Below are positions 1 to 5,707 of a stretch of DNA of 5,707 bases, in pieces. Position 1 is the stretch's first letter, and every line of letters starts with the position of its first letter. The DNA comes from JAEZKC01 sp046546375 (GTDB taxonomy: Bacteria > Fibrobacterota > Chitinivibrionia > Chitinivibrionales > Chitinispirillaceae). The stretch is taken from positions 1 through 5,707 of the forward strand of contig JBKGXV010000149.1 of the NCBI GenBank assembly GCA_046546375.1, written 5' to 3'. Below the pieces are notes generated by a model. That model was given only the letters and a program-made list of their open reading frames with translations. It did no database searches and had not been told where the DNA came from. Both the position numbers and the translations under genes were made by a program.

Positions 1-33
1 GGTTAACGCCGAGGCTTATCCGCACGGAATTTA

Positions 34-63
34 TTGGAACTACTCTTTTTCCTGTGGTATAAT
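34..63 (+). promoter_or_regulatory. Sigma-70-type promoter with extended -10
   Basis: The perfect -10 hexamer TATAAT lies at 58-63. It is preceded by TGG at 55-57, giving the extended -10 motif TGnTATAAT. A partial -35 (TTGGAA, 34-39, 4 of 6 matches to TTGACA) sits 18 bases upstream. Transcription would start near position 70 and give a roughly 43-base untranslated leader before the protease ATG at 113. The position just before the first gene supports the call; the start site itself is inferred. Confidence 0.75.
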
Positions 64-112
64 CATAAAAAGGCCATAAAACAATCTCCAAGCCGATTCC
101 AGCGGAGTCTGA

Positions 113-2233
113 ATGTACCGAATACTTTTTATCCTCTCCCTTCTTCTGACTTTTTCTGTTCCCGATGCCCGCACTCCATCCCGGAAGGGGGCCTTCACCC
201 TTCAGAAGCGGTCATTTCTAAAAGAACAGCCCCGGGTGCTGGCCAAAAAGAGATCCTGCAAAAGAGAGATCAGAGTCAACGCGGTAGTGGATAATGACTA
301 CTCCCCTACCGAGGCGGCCCGTATAGGGTGGCGTGAATCGGGACGTACAGCTGATGTGGTGACCCTGGTGGGATGCGAGAACAACAAAGCCGGCCTGTTC
401 ACCCTCCCCGGAATTCTGGATATGCAGTTTCCCGGGCCGATGTTCACCAATCTGGACAGTGTGCGGGAGCTGACAGGAACAGACCAGGCACACGCCCCTG
501 CAGAGAATCTTTCACAGGCATTCACGGGCAAGGGTGTCTTGATAGGAATCATCGACAGCGAATTCGACATACATCACCCCGCCTTTCTGGATTCCACGGG
601 GAAAACCAGATTCATTGCGCTGTATGATCAGAATATGGACGAGATCAGGACCGGTGATGAACTCGGTTCCGATTCTCTTTTCGGTTGTGCGCAGGAAGTG
701 ACCCACGGCACACCTGTCACAAGTGTTGCTGCAGCAGGATTCGACCAGGACCCCTATCAGGGTATTGCCCCCCATGCTCTGTTGGCGGGAGTGAAAAGCG
801 GCAGTTCATCTGCGGTCCCGGATGGTATACGCTGGCTATTCTCTCTTGCCGATTCACTCCGGATTCCCTGTGTGATAAACATAAGCATGGGATCTCACGA
901 CGGACCTCATGACGGCAGTTCAATCACAGACAGAGTGATCGATTCCATTACAGGGCCGGGGCGGATCATCGTGGGAGCTGCAGGAAACAGCGGAAACAGC
1001 AAGGTGCATCTGGGACTGCAGCTGCACGGCACCCAAAAACAGGGTACCTTTTCCGTTCCCCTGGAAATGAATTCAACTGACCCCGACGTTCCGTTCCTGT
1101 CCGGTTTCGACATCTGGGGAACAGAAGACAACCACATCTATGCCGATCTGCTCATTCTTGATACCGTTTCACTAGATTACCTGAAAAGCACCAGCACCAT
1201 CTCAACCAGAACAACCGATTACTATATCCCCGACACGGTGACAATAGAAAATTCCCGCACCGGCGAAACGGACACCATACTTGTCAGGGGAATACATGAG
1301 CGGTCAAACAGTTCCAACGATTCTCCTCACATCAGAGTGCACCTTCAGTCAAACAGAAATTTCTATGCTCTGGGAGTGGAGCTGTGGGGCTCGGGCAGAG
1401 TGGATTTATGGAATATCAACAGCGAGGATCTCACAAGCTACGGATCAGAAACAAAACTTGAGGGCAATGATTCCATGACAATAAATGAAGTCGGAGGAAC
1501 GGCTGCGGGAATCATTTCTGTAGGTGCCTACAACAGCAAAAACAGCGTGTCTCTCTGGGACGGTCAGGAGATCACACAGAGCCACCAGCTGCATGCCCTG
1601 GCCAGCTGGTCCAGTCTCGGTCCCACCCGTGACGGCCGTATAAAACCGGATATCACCGCTCCGGGAAACTTCGTGGTTGCAGCCATAAGCAAAAACAGCA
1701 GCAAAAGCGAAATAGTGGTGTGGCCGGATCACCCACAACCTTACGGACGGTACTCCTACCTGGCGGGAACCAGTGTCGCTGCTCCCGTAGTTGCCGGAAC
1801 GGCGGCACTTCTTCTGGAAGCAGACCCGCTTCTCACTCCGGATTCCATAAAACACATTCTTGCCCGAAGTGCCATAAGAGATGACCACACGGGGACACTT
1901 TCGGAACCGGACAACAAATGGGGTTTCGGCAAAGTGAATACTATCGGAGCACTGCTGGAAATGGATGAATACAAAGTGAAAGCTGCCGGGTCCCCCGAAA
2001 ATACCACACACAGAACCTTGTTCAACATCATTCCTGGAAAGCGCCACATCCGCGTGAACACTGAAAACGCCCTCGTGAGGGGTTATGATCCCCGGGGAAG
2101 GCAACTTTTCACCATACCGGTTGTGAATAAAACGGTTTCTCTCCCCCGCGGTCTTGCGCCAGGAACAGTGATACTCAAGGCCCGGCGTGACGGAATCGAA
2201 CTGGGATCTACAAGGATCATCATCAACCGCTAG
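113..2233 (+). CDS. Secreted subtilisin-like (S8 family) serine peptidase with C-terminal sorting-like domain
   Basis: This is a 706-residue exported endopeptidase of the subtilase family. The ATG at 113 is chosen because GGAG (104-107) precedes it by five bases and it opens a signal peptide (hydrophobic residues about 3-16). Residues about 20-130 look like a propeptide or spacer. The catalytic triad is visible: Asp148 in IIDSEFD, His198 in THGTPV and Ser554 in AGTSVAAP, with the oxyanion Asn292 in GAAGNSG and the family motif PDITAPG at 512-518. About 160 residues (roughly 296-460), rich in predicted strands, lie between Asn292 and the Ser block; inserts of this kind occur as jelly-roll domains in Csp-type subtilases, but this assignment is inference. 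The last 70 residues (YDPRGRQL, then LPRGLAPGTVILKA) follow the pattern of type A sorting domains of type IX secretion. It has its own promoter and is probably monocistronic. The substrate is unknown. The peptidase call is secure; the sorting tail is less so. Confidence 0.93.
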   Translation: MYRILFILSLLLTFSVPDARTPSRKGAFTLQKRSFLKEQPRVLAKKRSCKREIRVNAVVDNDYSPTEAARIGWRESGRTADVVTLVGCENNKAGLFTLPGILDMQFPGPMFTNLDSVRELTGTDQAHAPAENLSQAFTGKGVLIGIIDSEFDIHHPAFLDSTGKTRFIALYDQNMDEIRTGDELGSDSLFGCAQEVTHGTPVTSVAAAGFDQDPYQGIAPHALLAGVKSGSSSAVPDGIRWLFSLADSLRIPCVINISMGSHDGPHDGSSITDRVIDSITGPGRIIVGAAGNSGNSKVHLGLQLHGTQKQGTFSVPLEMNSTDPDVPFLSGFDIWGTEDNHIYADLLILDTVSLDYLKSTSTISTRTTDYYIPDTVTIENSRTGETDTILVRGIHERSNSSNDSPHIRVHLQSNRNFYALGVELWGSGRVDLWNINSEDLTSYGSETKLEGNDSMTINEVGGTAAGIISVGAYNSKNSVSLWDGQEITQSHQLHALASWSSLGPTRDGRIKPDITAPGNFVVAAISKNSSKSEIVVWPDHPQPYGRYSYLAGTSVAAPVVAGTAALLLEADPLLTPDSIKHILARSAIRDDHTGTLSEPDNKWGFGKVNTIGALLEMDEYKVKAAGSPENTTHRTLFNIIPGKRHIRVNTENALVRGYDPRGRQLFTIPVVNKTVSLPRGLAPGTVILKARRDGIELGSTRIIINR

Positions 2234-2430
2234 CCCCGGCCGGTAAAGCTTTGCCGCATCTGAAACACGGATTTCCCGCCCTCTTTTGTCTTAATGAATC
2301 CTCATGATTCCAGTGGCATTCCCTTTGCGGAAAAATACTGATAACAGGATCAAAATGCCGTATCGGCTTCACCCTTTAGGTTTGAGCGGCACACTTGAAT
2401 TGATGGTTTCAGAAAAAGAGAGATCAGAAC
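2234..2430. other. Intergenic region without a recognisable promoter or terminator
   Basis: This is 197 bases between the protease and the cyclase. It contains a 6-bp inverted repeat with a four-base loop just after the protease stop (2241-2256) and a second short one (GAATC, five-base loop, GATTC) near 2297-2311. Neither is followed by a T-tract. No good -35/-10 pair is evident. Whether the cyclase is transcribed separately or by read-through cannot be decided from the sequence. Confidence 0.5.
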
Positions 2431-4302
2431 ATGATATTTCATCTCCCGAGGGGTACTATTATCCCTGTCGCAGTCGCCGCAGTTGCGCTTTCGGCAGTAC
2501 TGGATGTGATTTCACCTATGCGGCAGGTGCTGGAACTTTCATTTGTAGCAGTGGCCTGGACCATTTTCATTTTCACTCTCAATTCAAGAGGCTATCTTGA
2601 AAACGGGTTTCTTTTTTTCCTGGGTATCAGCTATTTCTTTTCCGGAACTTTACACCTGCTTCATCTCTACTCCCTCGAACAGAAAATCTTATTCCCTTTT
2701 GCAAGCGAACACGGCAACTTGCTTTTTGCAGTCGCAGCCAGGCTGATTGAAAACAGCACCTTTTTTCTGTCTCTGGTATTTGTCAGAAGAAAGTTATCCG
2801 GCAGAAACGTACTGACCTCATACGCGGTATTCACCGCGGTTGTTTCCGTCGCGGTCTACACGGGGGTTCTGTCATCCATTTTGGGCCCGGAGGGCATTTT
2901 TGTTCTGCAGGCGTTCACCGCGCTCACCGTGACATTTTCCTTTCTGGCAATAAAAAGAAACCGGGAACTGTTCAGACCGGTGGTTCACGAATTCTTTCTC
3001 CGCACCATAGTTCTCATTTCCGTTTCGGAGATTCTGCACCTTAGCGGGATACCGGCCCTCACTCTTGCCGGAGATCTCCTGAGACTCTGGGCCTGGTATC
3101 ATATCTACAGAGCAGTAGTGAAAAGCGGCTTTTCCGATCCCTACAGTCATCTGTTCAGCGATCTCAAAGTGGCGCAGGAAGCGGAACGGACAGCCCGCAA
3201 GAGAGCGGAAAAAAGGGCCGAGGAGCTTGAGGTGCTGAGAGCGAATCTGTCCGATATGCTTTCGGAGCACGAATCGCCGAAACTGCTTGACGCCATTCTA
3301 TCAAGAGCCGTTTCACTTCTCAATGCTGCGGGAGGGGAACTGGGGCTGGTTGACCGCAAAGAGAGAAAAATCCGCATAGAAGCGATACGCGATCTGCCCG
3401 AAAGCCATCTGGGGAAACACATTGCCGTGGGAGAGGGAGTGATAGGCCTTGTGGCTCAGAGCCGTGCTCCGCTAATCCTACACGGGCACGGCGTGGGTAA
3501 CGGGCGGCTGCCTCAATACCCCTTCGATCAGTGGAACGGAATAATGGCTGTTCCTCTTCAGGCGGCGGGAAAACTGGTGGGAGTTCTGTCTTTGGTGGAG
3601 AAGAGTCCGGTCAGGGAATTCAGTCAGGCCGACCTTAACCTTCTCACCATGTTTGCCCAGCAGGCAGCAATGGCAATCCGCACCATAATGCTTCTGGAAC
3701 GTGCCCGGCATCAGGCTGAAACCGATTCTCTCACCGGGCTTTACAATCACCGGCACTTTTTCGAAAAGGCCCAAAAGGAGGTGAACAGATCGCTTCGGGA
3801 AAAACGGAGTCTGTCCGCGATCATATTCGATATCGACTTTTTCAAACAGGTGAACGACACCTACGGCCATTCGGTGGGAGACCAGGTGATCACTTCCATT
3901 TCAAACCTGTGCAGGCAGATTTTCAGGACTGCTGATATTGTGGGACGGTACGGAGGCGAGGAGTTTTCCGTCATGCTTCCCAATACGGATATCATCAAGG
4001 CACGGGAGGTTGCCGAAAGGGTACGGAGAGGAATAGAGGAGCTGAGCTTCAACAGTTCACAGGGTTCCTTTTCCATAACCATAAGCCTGGGGCTTGCCTG
4101 TCTCAATACAAGATGTGCCACTCTCAACGAGCTGATCTGCCGGGCTGACGAAGCTCTTTACGAAGCCAAAGCCGGTGGCCGCAACAGAATCTGCATATGG
4201 CGCCGGGGGCTTTCAGTCAGCCGCAACGCGTCGGATGCGACCGCGCTCCTGGAAGTCAAACCGGGCCGCAATGATCCGGATGCCGCCGTCCGTCAGGACT
4301 GA
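2431..4302 (+). CDS. Membrane-bound diguanylate cyclase, MASE3-GAF-GGDEF
   Basis: This 623-residue protein is predicted to make cyclic di-GMP from two GTP. Residues about 8-230 form several hydrophobic helices with the MASE3 pattern (NSRGYLENGFLFFLGISYFF at 51-70, then AARLIEN and a closing AWYHIYRAVVKSGFSDPY). MASE3 is a membrane sensor domain of unknown ligand. A charged, Ala/Glu/Arg-rich coiled coil (about 243-275) leads to a GAF domain (about 283-425, with VGEGVIGLVAQ and MAVPLQAAGKLVGVLSL). The GGDEF domain follows (about 430-590), opening with DSLTGLYNHRHFF. Its active-site loop is GGEEF (508-512), Asp467 in FDIDFF is the likely metal ligand, and NDTYGH (475-480) is intact, so it should be active. 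R499-T-A-D502, five residues before GGEEF, is a complete I-site for product inhibition. No EAL or HD-GYP domain is present. The start is weakly supported (a GAGAG stretch about eight bases upstream) but fits the domain start. A hydrophilic tail of about 33 residues follows the GGDEF domain. Confidence 0.93.
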   Translation: MIFHLPRGTIIPVAVAAVALSAVLDVISPMRQVLELSFVAVAWTIFIFTLNSRGYLENGFLFFLGISYFFSGTLHLLHLYSLEQKILFPFASEHGNLLFAVAARLIENSTFFLSLVFVRRKLSGRNVLTSYAVFTAVVSVAVYTGVLSSILGPEGIFVLQAFTALTVTFSFLAIKRNRELFRPVVHEFFLRTIVLISVSEILHLSGIPALTLAGDLLRLWAWYHIYRAVVKSGFSDPYSHLFSDLKVAQEAERTARKRAEKRAEELEVLRANLSDMLSEHESPKLLDAILSRAVSLLNAAGGELGLVDRKERKIRIEAIRDLPESHLGKHIAVGEGVIGLVAQSRAPLILHGHGVGNGRLPQYPFDQWNGIMAVPLQAAGKLVGVLSLVEKSPVREFSQADLNLLTMFAQQAAMAIRTIMLLERARHQAETDSLTGLYNHRHFFEKAQKEVNRSLREKRSLSAIIFDIDFFKQVNDTYGHSVGDQVITSISNLCRQIFRTADIVGRYGGEEFSVMLPNTDIIKAREVAERVRRGIEELSFNSSQGSFSITISLGLACLNTRCATLNELICRADEALYEAKAGGRNRICIWRRGLSVSRNASDATALLEVKPGRNDPDAAVRQD

Positions 4303-5336
4303 GACCCGCCCTGCTTTCCATACAGATCACAGGTCCATAAAATGAGCTCCTCGGTTTTCTCCCACCCCAGACAGGGATCTGTCACCGAAACTCCGTACTG
4401 CAGATTCTTCACCGAATTCAGGGCCTGTTTCCCGTCACGAAGAAAACTTTCCGCCATAAGACCGCGTATATGCTCCTCGCCGTTTCTGCGCCGTGCGGCG
4501 GCATTTTTCCAGACATCGATCTGTCTGAGATACTCTTTTCCTGAATTCTTGTGACTGCAGTCGATGATGCAGGAGGGGTTCAGACCGGCGGACTTAAGTT
4601 TGTCACCGGCCCGGTAACAGCTTTCTTTATCGTAGTTGGGACCGTCCTTTCCACCTCTGAGCACCAGATGGCCGCAGGGGTTTCCCTCTGTTCTGACAAG
4701 ACACACCTTTCCGTTCTGATCGATTCCGGGGAAACAGTGAGAGGTCTGTGCCGCTTTTATGGCATGAACAGCACTTTCCACCGATCCGTCCGTTCCGTTT
4801 TTGAATCCCACCGGTATACGGGCACTGCTTGCACTCTGGCGGTGAATCTGGGATTCGGATGTTCTGGCCCCCACGGATGCCCAGCTTACCAGATCGGATA
4901 CGTACTCCATAATGATGGGATCAAGCATCTCCATCCCCGCACCCAGGCCCAGACTCGTGATCCGGATCAGAAGAGAACGTGCTGTGCGCAGTCCCTGCTC
5001 TATATCATTGGTACCGTTGAGGTGAGGGTCCATGACAAGACCCTTCCATCCCAGAACAGTCCGTGGCTTTTCAAAATAGAGCCGCATGATGATATGCAGC
5101 CTGTCTTTGGTTTGCAGACGCAGCTCATTGAGTCTGCGGGCGTATTCGACGGCACTGTTTTCATCATGAATGGAACAGGGACCCACGATCAGCAGCAGCC
5201 GGTCGTCTTTTCCATCCAGAATATTCCTGATCTCTTTTCGGTTCCGATGCACCACTTCCCTGCTTGTCTTCGGAAGCGGCAGCTGGGAAACAAGATCAGC
5301 AGGCGAAATGATCGGCTTTGTTGTCTGATTTTCCAT
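4293..5336 (-). CDS. aroFGH: 3-deoxy-7-phosphoheptulonate (DAHP) synthase, type I, AroF/G/H class
   Basis: This cytoplasmic enzyme condenses phosphoenolpyruvate and erythrose 4-phosphate to DAHP, the first step toward chorismate and Phe, Tyr and Trp. Its 347 residues match the usual length of about 350, and it aligns end to end with the E. coli isozymes. Visible signatures are GPCSIHD (52-58), MRLYFEKPRT (84-93), GWKGL, GARTSESQIHR (156-166), GFKNGTDG (177-184) and LRGGK (226-230). The four metal ligands are present: Cys54, His262, Glu296 and Asp320 (Cys61, His268, Glu302 and Asp326 in AroG). Stretches such as GLMAESFLRDG and SVTDPCLGWE look like AroH, while the GIDQNGKV region looks more like AroF, so no single isozyme name is justified. 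Residues matching AroG Pro150 and Ser180 are Met143 and Arg173. The ATG at 5336 has AAGGAG nine bases upstream. Expression appears to be controlled by the two attenuators just upstream. The gene overlaps the convergent cyclase by 10 bases. Confidence 0.96.
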   Translation of the reverse strand: MENQTTKPIISPADLVSQLPLPKTSREVVHRNRKEIRNILDGKDDRLLLIVGPCSIHDENSAVEYARRLNELRLQTKDRLHIIMRLYFEKPRTVLGWKGLVMDPHLNGTNDIEQGLRTARSLLIRITSLGLGAGMEMLDPIIMEYVSDLVSWASVGARTSESQIHRQSASSARIPVGFKNGTDGSVESAVHAIKAAQTSHCFPGIDQNGKVCLVRTEGNPCGHLVLRGGKDGPNYDKESCYRAGDKLKSAGLNPSCIIDCSHKNSGKEYLRQIDVWKNAAARRRNGEEHIRGLMAESFLRDGKQALNSVKNLQYGVSVTDPCLGWEKTEELILWTCDLYGKQGGSQS

Positions 5337-5345
5337 CTTAACAGT

Positions 5346-5351
5346 CTCCTT
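5346..5351 (-). promoter_or_regulatory. Ribosome binding site of DAHP synthase
   Basis: AAGGAG lies nine bases before the ATG at 5336 and fixes that start. It begins right after the U-tract of the second terminator, so the terminator is the last element before translation initiation. Confidence 0.85.
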
Positions 5352-5352
5352 T

Positions 5353-5389
5353 AAAATTAAAAAAGCCCTCCGGTTTTCCGGGGGGCTTC
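5353..5389 (-). terminator. Intrinsic terminator of attenuator 2
   Basis: On the minus strand, AAGCCC (5388-5383) pairs with GGGCTT (5368-5363). CCGG (5381-5378) pairs with CCGG (5373-5370) around an AAAA loop, with one C-A mismatch (5382/5369). A run of six T, then AATTTT, follows. It lies between leader 2 and the DAHP synthase RBS, so it can only act on this gene. Confidence 0.88.
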
Positions 5390-5433
5390 AGTTCGGTTTT
5401 CCTTTTTGATCAATGCTGCTACCGAAGCGCCCC
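5381..5433 (-). promoter_or_regulatory. Antiterminator of attenuator 2
   Basis: GGGG (5433-5430) and GCTTCGGT (5428-5421), separated by one bulged C (5429), pair with ACTGAAGC (5392-5385) and CCCC (5384-5381). This gives 12 base pairs including one G-U. The 3' arm is the 5' arm of terminator 2, so the two structures exclude each other. The leader 2 stop codon TAG starts at 5421, the last base of the 5' arm. I derived the pairing by hand and did not compute energies. Confidence 0.75.
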
Positions 5434-5529
5434 GATACAGTTCAGGCTAAAAAACCAAAAATAGCCGTAATAGAAGGCATTCATGGATGCATTCCTGAGA
5501 AGGCGGGTTTCCGTGCAGTTCTGTTTCAC
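5419..5529 (-). CDS. Aromatic leader peptide 2 (attenuator 2)
   Basis: This short regulatory ORF contains nine consecutive codons reading FYYGYFWFF, that is four Phe, three Tyr, one Trp and one Gly. Two in-frame starts are possible. GTG at 5529 gives 36 residues and has AGGAG (5541-5537) seven bases upstream with an A-rich spacer. ATG at 5484 gives 21 residues, beginning MNAFYYGYFWFF, and has AGGA (5496-5493) eight bases upstream. The 21-residue form equals leader 1 in length; the GTG has the stronger ribosome site. Both end at TAG (5421-5419), beside the antiterminator arm. The peptide itself probably has no function; the ribosome's position on the aromatic codons is the signal. A 5-bp hairpin (GGCTA/TAGCC) spans the last aromatic codons and would be blocked by a stalled ribosome. 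A classical protector hairpin that masks the antiterminator is not obvious here. Confidence 0.82.
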   Translation of the reverse strand: MKQNCTETRLLRNASMNAFYYGYFWFFSLNCIGALR

Positions 5530-5550
5530 TGTTGTTCTCCTGTATAAATG

Positions 5551-5580
5551 AAAAAAGCCCCTCGTTTCGGAGGGGCTTTC
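5551..5580 (-). terminator. Intrinsic terminator of attenuator 1
   Basis: On the minus strand AAAGCCCCTC (5579-5570) pairs perfectly with GAGGGGCTTT (5563-5554) around the six-base loop CGAAAC, followed by a T-tract to 5551. It is stronger than terminator 2. The nearest upstream ORF is aromatic leader 1, ending at 5612, so this is an attenuator rather than the end of an ordinary gene. Confidence 0.92.
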
Positions 5581-5620
5581 TGACGTTCCAAACACTCTTT
5601 CTATAACGCCGTCAAGCCCC
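5572..5620 (-). promoter_or_regulatory. Antiterminator of attenuator 1
   Basis: GGGGCTTGACG (5620-5610) pairs with CGTCA (5585-5581) and AGCCCC (5577-5572). This gives 11 Watson-Crick pairs with a three-base GAA bulge. The AGCCCC arm is the 5' arm of terminator 1, so the structures are mutually exclusive. The leader 1 stop codon TGA (5614-5612) lies inside the 5' arm, so a ribosome that finishes leader 1 would cover it. The pairing is from inspection only. Confidence 0.82.
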
Positions 5621-5677
5621 TTTTGGCATGCTCCAAAAGAAGTAAAAAAAGTCGGCGCTGCAGAAATAGTGCTTCAT
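5612..5677 (-). CDS. Aromatic leader peptide 1 (attenuator 1)
   Basis: This is a 21-codon ORF with the start MKHYFCSADFFYFFW. Eight of its 21 residues are aromatic, including the uninterrupted block FFYFFW (codons 10-15: TTT TTT TAC TTC TTT TGG). AAGGA lies six bases before the ATG at 5677; an adjacent in-frame ATG at 5680 is possible but too close to that site. The stop TGA (5614-5612) is inside the antiterminator arm. The run includes Phe, Tyr and Trp codons, so shortage of any of the three should stall the ribosome, which fits a gene at the common entry of the aromatic pathway. The product is likely a by-product of regulation. It is unlike leader 2 outside the aromatic block, so a recent duplication is not evident. 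Confidence 0.85.
   Translation of the reverse strand: MKHYFCSADFFYFFWSMPKGA
5617..5642 (-). promoter_or_regulatory. Protector (1:2) hairpin of attenuator 1
   Basis: CTTCTTTTGG (5642-5633) pairs with CCAAAAGGGG (5626-5617) around the loop AGCATG: ten pairs, two of them G-U. The 5' arm overlaps the last Phe and Trp codons of leader 1. The 3' arm includes the GGGG that begins the antiterminator. A ribosome stalled on the aromatic codons would break this hairpin and free the antiterminator, as in the E. coli trp and phe attenuators. Confidence 0.72.
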
Positions 5678-5707
5678 CATCAATCCTTTCTTCTACAAAA
5701 TATCTAC

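Larger units (their letters stand above)
5337..5680 (-). promoter_or_regulatory. Tandem aromatic amino acid attenuator leader of DAHP synthase
   Basis: Read on the minus strand, this untranslated leader holds two successive attenuators. The order is: leader ORF 1 (from 5677), antiterminator 1, terminator 1 (5580-5551), leader ORF 2 (from 5529 or 5484), antiterminator 2, terminator 2 (5389-5353), then the DAHP synthase RBS. Each leader ORF has a run of Phe, Tyr and Trp codons. By the established trp/phe attenuation model, a ribosome stalled there for lack of charged tRNA would let the antiterminator form and transcription continue. With aromatics plentiful, the ribosome reaches the stop codon, covers the antiterminator's 5' arm, and the terminator forms. 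Two in series should act as two successive gates. The promoter is not visible and probably lies beyond 5707. Confidence 0.85.

Noticed and set aside
34..294. An 86-codon plus-strand ORF beginning MELLFFLWYN, superficially like an aromatic leader peptide
   Set aside because: It starts upstream of the -10 element of the protease promoter, has no RBS, runs out of frame into the protease gene, and has no downstream terminator/antiterminator pair.
1445..2104. A 219-codon minus-strand ORF inside the protease gene
   Set aside because: It is antisense to the conserved Ser-containing part of the S8 domain, has low-complexity shadow composition, and shows no recognisable motif.
2241..2256. A 6-bp hairpin just after the protease stop codon, considered as a terminator
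   Set aside because: No T-tract follows; the next bases are CATCTGAAA, so it does not qualify as an intrinsic terminator.
2234..2430. A possible cyclic di-GMP riboswitch before the diguanylate cyclase
   Set aside because: The conserved core sequences of known c-di-GMP riboswitches are not present.
4551..5354. A 267-codon plus-strand ORF opposite the DAHP synthase gene
   Set aside because: It lies wholly antisense to a clearly conserved enzyme gene and its translation shows no domain pattern; it is a reading-frame shadow.
5591..5616. TTGACG in the minus strand between leader 1 and terminator 1, considered as a -35 box
   Set aside because: The hexamer 17 bases downstream (TTTGGA) is a poor -10, and TTGACG is better explained as part of the antiterminator arm of attenuator 1.
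5701..5706. TAGATA on the minus strand at the window edge, considered as a -10 box for the attenuator transcript
   Set aside because: It is a weak match and its -35 region lies outside the window, so it cannot be supported.

Overview
This 5.7 kb window is moderately GC-rich bacterial DNA (about half G+C). It holds three large genes and one densely structured regulatory leader. The best clue to the organism is the subtilisin-like protease. It carries an N-terminal export signal and a C-terminal beta-rich tail that resembles the sorting domains of FCB-group bacteria (Bacteroidota, Fibrobacterota and relatives). This is only a tentative placement; nothing in the window fixes the phylum.

Layout: (1) positions 34-63 hold a strong extended -10 promoter driving an S8-family secreted serine peptidase (113-2233, +). 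(2) After a 197-base gap comes a 623-residue membrane-anchored MASE3-GAF-GGDEF diguanylate cyclase (2431-4302, +). (3) A type I (AroF/G/H family) DAHP synthase, the first enzyme of the shikimate pathway, lies on the opposite strand (4293-5336, -). Its stop codon overlaps that of the cyclase by 10 bases. (4) The 340 bases upstream of the DAHP synthase (5337-5680, read on the minus strand) hold no large gene.

That last region is the most interesting part. It reads as two complete translation-coupled transcription attenuators in series. Each has a short ORF rich in Phe, Tyr and Trp codons (core FFYFFW in the first, FYYGYFWFF in the second), an antiterminator whose 5' arm contains or abuts the leader stop codon, and an intrinsic terminator with a U-tract. 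The second terminator lies just before the DAHP synthase ribosome binding site. Because both leaders contain codons for all three aromatic amino acids, DAHP synthase would be induced when any charged aromatic tRNA is scarce. The enzyme also differs from E. coli AroG at two positions (equivalent to Pro150 and Ser180) where mutations relieve feedback inhibition. The cell may therefore lean on transcription control, or use a different allosteric scheme.

The protease and cyclase share a strand, but there is no sign that they work with each other or with the aromatic pathway gene.
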